Positions 41,427 through 50,800 of a stretch of DNA of 64,000 nucleotides are shown in pieces; within the stretch, counting starts at the first letter, position 1, and the number at the start of each line of letters is the position of its first letter. Position numbers and translations under genes: made by a program. A model generated the notes under the pieces. It was not told the origin of the DNA. It saw only the letters and a program-made list of their open reading frames with translations, and ran no database searches. Source of the DNA: Streptomyces sp. NBC_00286 (GTDB lineage: Bacteria > Actinomycetota > Actinomycetes > Streptomycetales > Streptomycetaceae); the NCBI RefSeq assembly GCF_036173125.1, contig NZ_CP108054.1:868001-932000 (forward strand), given 5' to 3'.

Positions 41427-42770
41427 TCAGGACGGGAAGCAGCGGCCGAAGTCGCGCAGCAGTCGGGGGGATCCCTGCAGCTTGATCTGGCGACGTACCA
41501 GTGCCCACGCCAACAGTGACGGCTTGGCGAGGAAGCGCAGCCAGGTGCGCGTGTCGGCGGTGATCCTGAGATCCGGTTCGCCGTGATGTCCGTCGGAGAC
41601 ATCGAGTTCGCGGTCGCGGATGGTCACGGTGATCTGCCGGGACTCGTCGCCGGTGAAGGTGAAGTGGTAGGTGGCGGACATGTCCTTGGCCTGTTCGCGC
41701 TGAAAGATCAGCGGCAGGCCTTCCACCAGACCGTCGATGCTGTTCGCACGCAGACTCATCGCCACATGCTTTGTGCGCTTGTTCGGGAAGCGGTCGGCCA
41801 CATGCTGCTCGGCGTCGGAACCCGGGACGACGTAGACGGTCTCCTCCTTGTCCGTCAGTGGGCGCACGACCTGGGTCAGATGCGCCTTGCGATCGTCCAG
41901 CCAGGGGCCGATGACGTCCTCGCCGGCCGGGCAGACCGACATGCAGTAGGCCGCTTTGTAGTTGGCGCCGAAGGACAGGCTCTGCCACATCGAGGCGCTC
42001 TCGCTGTCACTCACTCGCGAGCGGTAGTCGTGGGCGTTACGGCTTTCGGCGACCTGTTCGGCCCAGTCGCCGAAGCCACCCATGAACTCGCGGTAGTTGT
42101 GCGTGTAGCAGGCGGAGAAGTTGAAGTGGCCGTCGGAGGCGATCGCCCCGGTCGGGCAGGCGGTCACGCACAGCTTGCATTCCAAGCAGGGGTTGTACTC
42201 GATAGGCCGGGTGTATTCGCTGACCTCGGCGTCTATGAGGATCGTGCCGAGCAGGATGAAGTTGCCGAATTTCGGGTGGATGACGTTGCGGTGGATACCC
42301 ATCTTGCCGAGTCCGGCCGCCACGGCGACCGGCTTGTGCGAGACGACCCACGCCTTCCTGGGGAACTTGTCCATCTCCATCGGAAACCCCATCGCGGGGT
42401 TGATGGCGCGCACGCCCGTCGCTTCCAGCTCGCCCACCACGTGCCGGCCGATCTCGTTGGAGTGGTCGCCGGTGTGATGGAACTCCAGGTTGGCGACCGA
42501 GCGTGCGGGAGTGCGGATGTTCTCCCGGTTCATTCGGGACACGATGCTGATCAACGTTCGGACGCCCGGCAGCGCGGCGCTCAGGTCCTCTCGCTGGTCG
42601 GCGATGTCCGCCCGGTCGATCTCGACGAAGCCGACGTCGTCCGCACCCGCATCGAGACACAGCTGGCGCAGCCACGACGCGTCCAGCGGCTCGGTGGGGC
42701 GGGCAACCGTGCGGTCGCGCCGGCGGGCTTGGACGACGGTGGGATGGTCTTCGAGCTTTTTCCTGGCCAT
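41427..42770 (-). CDS. Cobamide-type reductase/reductive-dehalogenase-like iron-sulfur protein with SCP2 domain
   Basis: A 447-residue soluble protein with no TAT signal. Residues about 30-200 resemble the cobalamin-binding domain shared by epoxyqueuosine reductase and reductive dehalogenases (ADDVGFVEIDR, VVSHKPVAVAAGLGKMGIHRNVIHPKFGNFILLGTILIDAEV). Then come a full cluster motif CLECKLCVTACPTGA and a second, sparser one YCMSVCPAGEDV. From about residue 345 an SCP2-like lipid-binding domain follows (ITVTIRDRELDVSDG, PDLRITADTRTWLRFL, IKLQGSPRLLRDF). It may reduce a halogenated or oxidised small molecule with electrons from the PDR-type reductase. The substrate is unknown; a non-dehalogenating role is equally possible. 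Two HxlR-type sites sit just upstream. Confidence 0.75.
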   Translation of the reverse strand: MARKKLEDHPTVVQARRRDRTVARPTEPLDASWLRQLCLDAGADDVGFVEIDRADIADQREDLSAALPGVRTLISIVSRMNRENIRTPARSVANLEFHHTGDHSNEIGRHVVGELEATGVRAINPAMGFPMEMDKFPRKAWVVSHKPVAVAAGLGKMGIHRNVIHPKFGNFILLGTILIDAEVSEYTRPIEYNPCLECKLCVTACPTGAIASDGHFNFSACYTHNYREFMGGFGDWAEQVAESRNAHDYRSRVSDSESASMWQSLSFGANYKAAYCMSVCPAGEDVIGPWLDDRKAHLTQVVRPLTDKEETVYVVPGSDAEQHVADRFPNKRTKHVAMSLRANSIDGLVEGLPLIFQREQAKDMSATYHFTFTGDESRQITVTIRDRELDVSDGHHGEPDLRITADTRTWLRFLAKPSLLAWALVRRQIKLQGSPRLLRDFGRCFPS

Positions 42771-42804
42771 CGAGCGTCACCTCACGGGGGCGGGATACGT
42801 ACGA

Positions 42805-42853
42805 GTTTCATGAAGCAACCCGCACCCTAGCGGGGCGAGTTTCGTGAAGCAAC
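42805..42853. promoter_or_regulatory. Pair of HxlR-type operator sites
   Basis: GTTTCATGAAGCAAC (42805-42819) and GTTTCGTGAAGCAAC (42839-42853) differ at one base and are 34 bp apart. They match GTTGCGTCAAGCAAC in front of the HxlR gene at 12-14 of 15 positions. They lie 35-83 bp upstream of the iron-sulfur protein start. Confidence 0.7.
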
Positions 42854-43257
42854 TTACGGTCGAGCTGTGATCACCCCGCTGAGTCTTCTGCTGGATGCGG
42901 CTGCAACTGCCCAGCACAGAGGGGTAGTTCGGCGTGCTACATGCGCCGAACCGCGGGAACGGCGCGTACTTCTAGCAACTACGGCAGCGAAGAGGGGGGC
43001 GTGCTCTGGTAGTTCACGCCTGGCGGGGAGGGGTGGGAGATGCGGCACGAGCTCGTCATCTGGCTGGCCGTCCACCACCGCGCCTGCCACAGAAGACGGA
43101 AGAAGGGCGGCTTACCGCGGCGTCGGCAAAGCAATCGGGCGGCATGTCGAAGCAGATCCCCGGCGGCGGAACAGACGTCACGCGGGCCGCGCACTGATCG
43201 CGACTCGGTACACGCCCCAGCTGGTGGTGGCGAGTCCATCGAGGAACATTTCGGATG
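42854..43257. other. Intergenic region upstream of the iron-sulfur operon
   Basis: About 400 bp between the operator pair and the end of the HxlR gene. Open frames on both strands lack motifs and starts. No convincing gene seen. Confidence 0.45.
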
Positions 43258-43722
43258 TCAGGCCGGCGAGTCGGTGAGTGCCGGGCCGGGAAGCAGCTGC
43301 ACGGCGTCCGGGCCCACCACTTCTCCACAGTGGGTGCACACGAGCTGTTCCCGGACGTTACCTCCGCATCCGACATGGTTCGTGATCCGCGGAGGGCCGG
43401 CCGGATCCCCGGCGTGCTCATCGCCCCAGTGCATCAAAGAAAGCACCGCCGTGAGCAAGTCCTTGGCCTTGCCCGTCGGCCGGTACTCATAGCGGGCGGG
43501 CCGCTCCTGGTAACAGACCCGATCCAGCAGCCCGTCGTCGACCAGCTTGGAGAGACGGTTGGTGAGTACATTGCGGGCGATACCGAGACTGTCCTGAAAT
43601 TCCTCGAACCGGCGCAGGCCGAGCTGCGCGTCGCGAATGATCAGCAAGGTCCAGCGCTCGCCCACAATCTCCAGAGTCCGGGCGATGGAGCACAGCTGAC
43701 TGTCGTATGTTCGGCCCAACAT
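43258..43722 (-). CDS. HxlR family transcriptional regulator
   Basis: A 154-residue winged-helix protein with the HxlR signature CSIARTLEIVGERWTLLIIRDAQLGLRRFEEFQDSLGIARNVLTNRLSKLVDDGLLDRVCYQERPARYEYRPTGKAKDLLTAVLSLMHWGDE. A C-terminal zinc-ribbon-like pair, CGGNVREQLVCTHCGE, follows, as in many actinobacterial members. It probably binds the GTTnCnTnAAGCAAC sites at its own promoter and before the iron-sulfur protein operon. Confidence 0.9.
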   Translation of the reverse strand: MLGRTYDSQLCSIARTLEIVGERWTLLIIRDAQLGLRRFEEFQDSLGIARNVLTNRLSKLVDDGLLDRVCYQERPARYEYRPTGKAKDLLTAVLSLMHWGDEHAGDPAGPPRITNHVGCGGNVREQLVCTHCGEVVGPDAVQLLPGPALTDSPA

Positions 43723-43739
43723 GCTGCGAATTTAGCACG

Positions 43740-43754
43740 TTGCGTCAAGCAACT
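43740..43754. promoter_or_regulatory. HxlR autoregulatory site
   Basis: GTTGCGTCAAGCAAC, a palindrome with 5-bp arms GTTGC/GCAAC and 5-bp centre, lies 18 bp upstream of the HxlR start codon. Confidence 0.65.
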
Positions 43755-43828
43755 GACGGCTTCGAGTCGAAGTTCATCACGCTCCATCCCCGTACGGAAT
43801 GGGGGTGGCCACAGCGCTCTGGGGGCGA

Positions 43829-44707
43829 TCATGCCACCGCGTTCAACAGGTCGGCCACCACCTCCGGGCTCTCGAGCGCGATGAAGTGGTGCGCTCCTGG
43901 CACCTGTGTGAAATCGGCGGCGGGCAGCAGCCTCTTGTTGGCCTCGCGGTCCGAGGGCCGGGACCAGTCGTTCTCCCCGTAGACGAGGTGAACGGGGGCC
44001 TTGACCTCGGGGTAGCGCGCGCGGGCCGCGATGAGGCCGGCCATGTTCCGGTACAGAGCGCGGGCGACGATCGGGAAGCCGGGACGCCTGCCCGACTGGA
44101 GGAGCTCGTCCACGTAGTCCTCCCGAAAAGCGGTCTTGTCGCCCACGCCGCCCTGCAGGATTCTGCGCAGGACGGGCTTGGGTTCCTGCTGGGCGATCAC
44201 CGGGCCCACCCCAGGAGCGATGATCCCGCCGGTCACCACGCGCGCGAGGACACTGGAGCGGGCGATGCCGTCGCGGTAGTCGTACGCGTTCACCGCGACG
44301 ACGCGCCGTACCCGCTCCGGGAGATCGGCCGCGGCGGTCAGGGCGAGCACCCCGCCCAACGACTCCCCGACCAACGTCACGTCGTAGAGGTCGAGTTCGC
44401 TCAGGAGCCGCTCGACTCCCGCGCGCAGCGCCGGCTCTTCGTAGGACGCGCCGGGCACGATCTCCGAGTAGCCCATCCCCGGCAGATCGAGGGCGTACAC
44501 GGTGTACCGGTCCGCGATCAGCGGGATGAGGTGGCGGAAGTGCTCGGCCTGCGTCCGCAGAGTGTGCAGCAGGAGCAATGGGGCGCCGGTGCCCGCCTTG
44601 AGGTAGCGCAGGGTTCCCTCGCGGCTATGGCGTCCTGCACGTGGGGCGATGGTGTGGCTGGTGGTCCCCGGAATGTGAATCGTGGGACGCGACTCGTGGT
44701 TGGACAT
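43829..44707 (-). CDS. Alpha/beta hydrolase
   Basis: A 292-residue serine hydrolase: core strand LLLLHTLRTQAEHF, YALDLPGMGYSE, nucleophile elbow LVGESLGGVLAL (Ser in GESLGG), HLVYGENDWSRPSD (likely acid) and VPGAHHFIALESP (catalytic His). The usual oxyanion HG of HGxxG is replaced by HTLRTQ. It lies downstream of a small SDR remnant and the paired TetR palindromes, so it is probably part of that regulon. The substrate is unknown; C-C hydrolases of aromatic catabolism and esterases share this fold. Confidence 0.85.
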   Translation of the reverse strand: MSNHESRPTIHIPGTTSHTIAPRAGRHSREGTLRYLKAGTGAPLLLLHTLRTQAEHFRHLIPLIADRYTVYALDLPGMGYSEIVPGASYEEPALRAGVERLLSELDLYDVTLVGESLGGVLALTAAADLPERVRRVVAVNAYDYRDGIARSSVLARVVTGGIIAPGVGPVIAQQEPKPVLRRILQGGVGDKTAFREDYVDELLQSGRRPGFPIVARALYRNMAGLIAARARYPEVKAPVHLVYGENDWSRPSDREANKRLLPAADFTQVPGAHHFIALESPEVVADLLNAVA

Positions 44708-44749
44708 CTCGCCGACTCCTGACGTGTGAACTGTGGATGTGATTCAGGT

Positions 44750-44880
44750 GTGAGTACGGCAGGGCGGGGGACGCCGCCGTAGAAGTTGGTCTCGAACTCC
44801 CGGCGTACGTCGTCGAGCGGGGAGTCGAGGAAGGAGGCGCCGACCGATGCGCTGACGTTGTTGATCAGCACGGCGGTCAT
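44750..44880 (-). pseudogene. Short-chain dehydrogenase fragment behind an intact promoter
   Basis: From ATG 44880 the frame reads MTAVLINNVSASVGASFLDSPLDDVRREFETNFYGG, the NNAG-to-helix-4/5 part of an SDR (NNVS instead of NNAG). The Rossmann start and the catalytic Ser-Tyr-Lys half are absent. The start codon appears joined directly to the middle of the gene by a deletion. The alpha/beta hydrolase gene follows. Confidence 0.65.
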
Positions 44881-44899
44881 GGCTGCCTCCACAAATGAG

Positions 44900-44937
44900 A
44901 AACCGATCGGTTTCCGACAAGGTAAACCGATCGGTTT
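44900..44937. promoter_or_regulatory. Tandem pair of TetR operators
   Basis: Two perfect copies of AAACCGATCGGTTT (44900-44913 and 44924-44937), 24 bp apart, between the SDR fragment and the IS630 element. The layout matches the pair at 40191-40227. Confidence 0.85.
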
Positions 44938-44984
44938 TGAGGTGCAAGTGCAAGCAGGAGCTGATGCGGGTCGGTGAGGCTCTA

Positions 44985-46241
44985 GTAGACTGTCGCGACT
45001 AAGTGTCGTTCTGGTTGGTGGAGTTGGGGTCGGGCAGGCTTCGCTTGATGCTTCCGTTCGGCCGGGCAGGGGTGCCGTGTCCTCGCAGAAGAAGTATCCG
45101 GTTGTCTTGAGTGCCGAAGACCGTCGGGCGTTGGAGCGTGTGACGACGACGGGGGTCCGCAGCGCGTCGATGATCAGGCGGGCGCGGGTGCTGCTCGCGT
45201 TGGACACCTCGGCCGGCGAGGTCGCTCCGCGGGCGGTGATCGCGGAGCGGGTCGGGGTCTCGTGCGATTCGGTCCGCCTGATCTCGAAGCGGTACGCGGA
45301 GACCGGCGGCGATGTGTGGGCCACGGTCGGCCGGAAGGAACGCGCACTGCCGCCGGTGCCCTCCCCGGTGACCGGCGAGGTCGAGGCAAGGGTGATTGCG
45401 CTGGCCTGCTCGAAGCCGCCCAAAGGACACGCCCGCTGGTCGCTGCGCCTGCTGGAGAAGCACGTCGCGCTGGCCGAGGACATCCCGGATCTGGACCACT
45501 CCACGATCGGGCGGGTCTTAAAAAACGGAACTGCGCCCTCACGTGAAGAAGTGCTGGACCATCCCGCCCGCTGCGAATGCGGCCTTCGCCGCGGCGATGG
45601 AGGATGTCCTGGCGGTCTACCACCGGCCCTTCGACCCGACGCGCCCGGTGGTGTGCATGGACGAGAAGCCGTACCAGTTGCTCGGCCACGTCCGTGATCC
45701 GCTTCCCGCGCGGCCGGGCCGTGACCGCCGCGAGGACAACGAGTACGTCCGCTCGGGGACCTGCTCGATCTTCTGCTGGGTCGAGCCGCTGCGCGGATGG
45801 CGACGCGTGGACGCGCAGCCCCGCCGGACCAGGGTCGACTGGGCGCACCAGGTCGAGCACCTGCTGACCGTGGACTACCCCGACGCCGCCACGGTCGTGC
45901 TGGTGATGGACAACCTCAACACCCACACCACCGCCTCGCTCTACGAGGCGTTCGACCCGGCAAAGGCCTTCGCGCTGACCCAGCGCCTGGAGATCCACCA
46001 CACCCCCAAACACGGGTCCTGGCTCAACATCGCCGAGATCGAGCTCTCCGCGCTCACCCGCCAGTGCCTGGACCGCCGCCTCGACGACCTCGCCGTACTC
46101 AACGCCGAACTTGCTGCCTGGCAGCAACAGACCAACAGCAACCAGCGCCAAGTCGACTGGCAGTTCACCACCGACGACGCACGCGTGAAACTACGCCACC
46201 TCTACCCAACCACACAGCGAAATTAAGCCGCGACAGTCTAC
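44985..46241 (+). mobile_element. Intact IS630-family insertion sequence, about 1257 bp
   Basis: Terminal inverted repeats GTAGACTGTCGCGACT (left) and its near-perfect complement at the right end (AGCCGCGACAGTCTAC) differ at one base. On both sides the flank reads C-TA before and TA-G after, so insertion into CTAG with duplication of TA is seen directly, which is the known preference of IS630. It carries one transposase split over two frames. It sits 47 bp upstream of a TetR operator pair and directly against an IS21 remnant on the right. Confidence 0.85.
45077..46226 (+). CDS. IS630 transposase in two frames joined at an A6 slip site
   Basis: The first frame from GTG 45077 gives the HTH half ([54 protein letters not shown]). 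The second, open from 45522, gives [12 protein letters not shown] and the catalytic half with [13 protein letters not shown] (first Asp), [11 protein letters not shown] (second Asp) and [11 protein letters not shown] (Glu), a complete DDE triad. The frames meet at TTAAAAAACGG (45518-45528); in-frame relatives would read LKKTELRP, needing one more A. Transcriptional slippage on the A run or ribosomal frameshifting, as described for IS630 members, could make the full 380-residue protein. A simple one-base loss is the alternative. Confidence 0.8.
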
Positions 46242-46244
46242 TAG

Positions 46245-46640
46245 TGGCAGGTTCAGCAGCGGGGATGCCGGGCCACGATCTCGCCGCCGCGGGCGAGGAC
46301 CATTGGTGCCGCAGGGCACGGTCGCCATCCCGCCGATCGCCGCGGGGGCGACGGCGTAGTCGCAGGTGTCGACGCACGTCCCACCCCGCCTCCAGGACGG
46401 ACGTGTCAACGGGTGGCCCCGTGAGCATCCCGGCCCGATCCGCCTCCCACCCGTCGCTCGGGCGGTTTCCAAAGCGCGCTGGACGTGCCCGTCGGCGACC
46501 TTCAGTCAGGCGTCCAGCTGGGTGTTGAAGTCGTCGGGGGGCGGTGAAGTGACGGCTCGGCAGGAAGGAGGTCTCCAGACAGCCGTTGGCCCTCTCGACC
46601 AACCCATTGGCTTCTGAATCCGGGGCGGCACAGAGGAATC
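46245..46640 (-). pseudogene. IS21-family (IstA) transposase remnant
   Basis: The minus strand carries DSEANGLVERANGCLETSFLPSRHF, then NRPSDGWEADRAGML, then in a different frame CDYAVAPAAIGG and RGGEIVARHPRC. These are ordered pieces of the C-terminal part of an IstA transposase, with frameshifts and stops. The N-terminal part and IstB are gone. The intact IS630 lies against its 3' end. Confidence 0.75.
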
Positions 46641-46748
46641 CTGATGGATAGCAGGCCCGCGAACGCGGCGAACTGAGAGGCGATCCCTGCCCTTGCCGGC
46701 GCTGGCCTCGTTGTCCCAGATGCCAGCGAGCTGGTGGCCAGGAGTTGG

Positions 46749-47207
46749 CTAGGGATTCGTCCAGGCCCCGGGGTCCTCGGCCAGGCCCATGACCTCGTCG
46801 GGGAGTTTGGCCGCGGCCACGTCGGCCAGGGTGACCTCGCCGAGGATCTTCCGGACGTTGGCGCGTACCGCGATCCACAGGGGCAGCAGGGATTCCGCGG
46901 GGCCGCAGTAGGAGAGCTCGGGCGGGCGTACGCCCCGTACGGACACCAGTGGTCCGTCCGCGACCCGGATCACGTCCGCGATGGCGATCGCGTTCGCGGG
47001 GCGGGCCAGCCGGTAGCCGCCTTTCCCGCCCCGTTGGCTGACCACGAGACCGCCTCGGCGGAGGTCGCCCAGGATGCCCTCCAGGAATTTGTGCGGGATG
47101 CCCTGTGCCTGGGCGATCGCCTCGGCCTTGACCGACGTGTCCTCACCTGCCGCAGCCAGCTCCAACGCCGCCCGTACCGCATAGTCCGCCTTCGCCGAGA
47201 TCCGCAT
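46749..47207 (-). CDS. Rrf2 family transcriptional regulator without iron-sulfur cysteines
   Basis: A 152-residue protein starting at ATG 47207 (MRISAKADYAVRAALELAAAG). The HTH is SVKAEAIAQAQGIPHKFLEGILGDLRRGGLVVSQRGGKGGYRLARP with the family wing. The region where IscR/NsrR hold three cysteines has only one (YCGPAESLLPLW), so it probably does not bind an iron-sulfur cluster and may act like CymR-type members. The adjacent decayed acyl-CoA-dehydrogenase-like gene belongs to a type often linked to sulfur acquisition. Confidence 0.9.
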   Translation of the reverse strand: MRISAKADYAVRAALELAAAGEDTSVKAEAIAQAQGIPHKFLEGILGDLRRGGLVVSQRGGKGGYRLARPANAIAIADVIRVADGPLVSVRGVRPPELSYCGPAESLLPLWIAVRANVRKILGEVTLADVAAAKLPDEVMGLAEDPGAWTNP

Positions 47208-47273
47208 GCCGCGATTATCCGCCACGGCGGCGTACGACGGTCACCGGTCACCGATCGCGGGATCGGCGCGCGG

Positions 47274-47750
47274 TCAGGTGGAGAGGGTGAACGGCGGGTG
47301 TGCACCGTTGAGGTAGTAGTCCCCGACGTCGCGGAGTCGGTCGCCGACGGGTTCGCGCAGGGTGTGGGTCCGGGCGTTGCGCCAGAAGCGGTCGAATCCG
47401 TGGCGCGAGGTGGCGGCGCGGGCGCCGATGGCGTCCAGGGCACGTGTGGTGATCTCCTGCACGGCCCGGGAGGCGGCGGCTTCGGCCGCGCCCGCGAGTA
47501 CGGCGATCTCCGCGCACTCGTCGTCGTCGAGGTCCTCGCCCCGCGCGAGGCCACGCATCAGGGCGTCCACCGCCTGGTCGGTGAGAGCGGATGCGGCGTG
47601 TGCGGCGACGGCGAGTTCGCCGTAAGCCGTCAGCACGTACGGGTCCTGCGGCGGGCTGCCCGGCCAGGGCTGTTGCGGGGCTGGCTGCCAGGGAGAGTCG
47701 AGGGTTCTGCTGTACTCGCGGGCAGTCCGATCCGCTTTCTCGATCTCCAC
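47274..47750 (-). pseudogene. C-terminal fragment of an acyl-CoA dehydrogenase-like (SfnB/DszC type) monooxygenase
   Basis: The frame contains DPYVLTAYGELAVAAHAASALTDQAVDALMRG, an AVQEITTRALDAIGARAATSRHGFDRFWRNARTHTL helix and REPVGDRLRDVGDYYLNGAHPP. This is the last helical domain of flavin-dependent sulfur-compound monooxygenases related to acyl-CoA dehydrogenases, normally about 400 residues. The N-terminal and middle flavin-binding domains are missing, and no ribosome site precedes the first Met. Confidence 0.75.
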
Positions 47751-47820
47751 GCCCTGATCGACGTACCCTCAACAGGGTTGTAGATCAAGGAGATTGACGG
47801 TTCCCCGGAGAGGCAGGCAC

Positions 47821-50800
47821 ATGAGGCACGATGAGCTGATCCGGCCGCTGCCGGAGTTGCTGAAGACGCACGCCGAGCAATCGGGGGAACGTGTCGCCTT
47901 CGCCGACTCCTTACGCAGCGTCACCTACGCCGAGCTGGAGCGGCGCACCGGCAGGCTGGCCGCGTATCTCGCCCGGACGGGCGTCGGCCGCGGTGACCGG
48001 GTCGCCTTCTGTCTGGGCAACTGCGTGGAGATGGTGGAGAGTTGCCTCGCCGTCGTCAGGGCGGGAGCGATCGGCGTCCCTCTCAATCCTCGGTGCTCCG
48101 ACTCCGAGCTCGCCCACTTCCTCGAGGACAGCGGCGCTTCCGTCGTCGTCACCGACTCCGCGCACCTTGCGCAGTTGGGGCGCCTGGGTCCCGCGTACCG
48201 CCGGCTGCGCGTCCTGCTCACCGGTACGGGGCCGGTCCCCGCGGACGCCCCCGACGGCACGGTCCTCTTCGAGAGCGCGGCCGAGGACGACGAGCCCGGC
48301 CACGCGCCCCGGGACGACCTCGGGCTCGACGAGCCGGCCTGGATGCTCTATACCTCCGGCACCACACACCGCCCCAAGGGAGTGCTGTCCACGCAGCGCA
48401 GCGCCCTGTGGTCGGTGGCGGCCTGCTATGCGCCAATCTTCGGACTCTCACCCGAGGACCGGCTGCTCTGGCCACTGCCGCTGTTTCACAGTTTCGGTCA
48501 CTCCCTCGCGATTCTGGGTGTGACGGCGGTCGGTGCGAGCGCCAGGATCGCGGACGAGCTCCTGCCGCCCGGCGGTCTGTTGGGAGCACTTGCCGCACCG
48601 CCGGAAGAACTCGGCGGTCCCTTCACCGTCCTGGCCGGGGTGCCCGCGACGTACCACCAGCTGGTGGCATCGGCCGAACAGGCCCCGGCATCCTCAACAG
48701 GGTTGCGGACGTGTGTCGTGGCGGGCGCACCGAGTTCCCCGTCGTTGCGCCGGGCGGTCGAGGAGGCGCTGGGGGCGCCGCTGCTCGACGCGTACGGCAG
48801 CACCGAGACCTGCGGCATGATCGCGGTGAACCGGCCGGAGGGGCCCAGAGTCGAGGGTTCCTGCGGACCGCCGGTCCCGGGCATGGACGTACGGGTCGTC
48901 GACCCGGGCACGGGCAACGATGTCAGGGACAGCGATGAGGGCGAGATCTGGGTGCGCGGGCCGGGCCTCATGTCCGGGTACCACAACCAGCCCGAGGCGA
49001 CGGCCGCCGCGCTGAAGGACGGCTGGTACCGGACCGGGGACCTCGGCCGCCGCGTCGAGCACGGGCATCTCGTCCTCACCGGCCGGGTCAGCGAACTGAT
49101 CATCCGCGGTGGCGAGAACATCCACCCCACGGAGGTCGAAGAGGTCCTGCTGCGCTGTCCCGGCGTGGCCGACGCCGTGGTGGTGGGCATGCCGCATGAC
49201 GTCCTCGGTGAGGTACCGGTCGCCTTCCTCGTCCCCGGCCCGGACGGAATCGACCACCAGCGGGTACTGGCCGACTGCCGCGCCCGGCTGTCCGACTACA
49301 AGGTTCCCGCCGAGATCCACGAGATCGCCGCCGTCCCGCGCACCGCATCCGGCAAGATTGCCCGACACGCGGTCATCCCGGGACTGGCCAGGCCCGCACC
49401 CGACGTCCGCTTCGCCGCCCCTGCTTCCCTGACGGCGGCCCCGGCCGACGGTGCCCTGCACGACCGGCTCCTGTCCCTCTCACACGAGGCACAGGAACGC
49501 GCCCTGCGCGAAACGGTACTCACCGAGACGGCCACGGTCTGCGGACACGAACCACCCGACCGGCTCGACGCGGACAGCCCCTTCACCGACCTCGGTCTGA
49601 CCTCCATGGGCGCCCTCACGCTGATCGACCGGCTGAGCGCACAGGCCGGACTGCGCCTGCCGACGACGCTGGTCTTCGACCACCCCACACCGGCCGACGT
49701 GGCCCGGTACCTGCGGGACGCCCTCTTCTCCCCCGAGACCCACCGCCATGCCCCGGCTCGCCGGGATCCCGGACCGGACGACGAGGACCCCGTGGTGATC
49801 GTCGCCATGGGCTGCCGCTATCCCGGCGACGTCAACTCCCCCGACGAACTGTGGCAGTTGGTGTCGGAAGGCAAGGATGCGATTTCGCAGTTCCCGGCCG
49901 ACCGGGGCTGGGATCCGGCCACCCTGTACGACCCGGATCCCGACCGGATCGGCACCACGTACACCCGTAGCGGCGGATTCCTGCGCCGGGCCGCGGAGTT
50001 CGACGCGGGGCTGTTCGGGATCTCGCCCCGTGAGGCGCTGGCCATGGACCCGCAGCAGCGGCTGCTCCTCGAGACCTCTTGGGAGGTCTGGGAGCGGGCC
50101 GGAATCGACCCGGCGTCGCTGAAGGAGAGCGACACGGGGGTGTTCGTCGGGGTGATGTACGGCGACTACTCCGCCCGGTTCACCCGCCCCCACGAGTTGG
50201 AGGCGCACCTGGGCCTGGGCTCGGCGGGCAGCGTGGCCTCCGGCCGGATCTCGTACGCGTACGGCCTGCGCGGTCCCGCGATCACGGTCGACACCGCGTG
50301 CTCCTCCTCGCTGGTGGCGCTGCACTGGGCGGCGAGGGCGCTGCGCTCGGGCGAGTGTTCGCTGGCCCTGGCCGGCGGGGTCACCGTGATGGCGACGCCG
50401 AGGCCGTTCCTGGCGTTCAGCAGGCAGCGCGGCCTCTCCCCCGACGGCCGCTGCAAGTCGTTCTCGTCGTCGGCGGACGGTACGGCCTGGGGCGAAGGCG
50501 CGGGACTGGTGCTGCTGGAGCGGCTGTCCGACGCCCGGCGCAACGGTCACCCGGTGCTGGCCGTGCTGCGCGGTTCCGCGGTCAACTCCGACGGCGCGTC
50601 CAACGGACTGACGGCGCCCAACGGGCAGGCACAGCAACGGCTGATCAGGCAGGCGCTGGCCGATGCCGGGCTCCGCACGAGCGACGTCGACGCGGTCGAG
50701 GCCCATGGCACGGGCACCACGCTGGGTGACCCCCTCGAAGCACAGGCGCTGTTGGCCACGTACGGCCAGGGACGGACCGAAGAGCAGCCGCCGCTGTGGC

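Noticed and set aside
45077..46226. Calling the IS630 transposase a plain pseudogene
   Set aside because: Both halves keep all motifs, ends and target duplication are intact, and the frame change falls on an A6 run as expected for a slip-dependent transposase.
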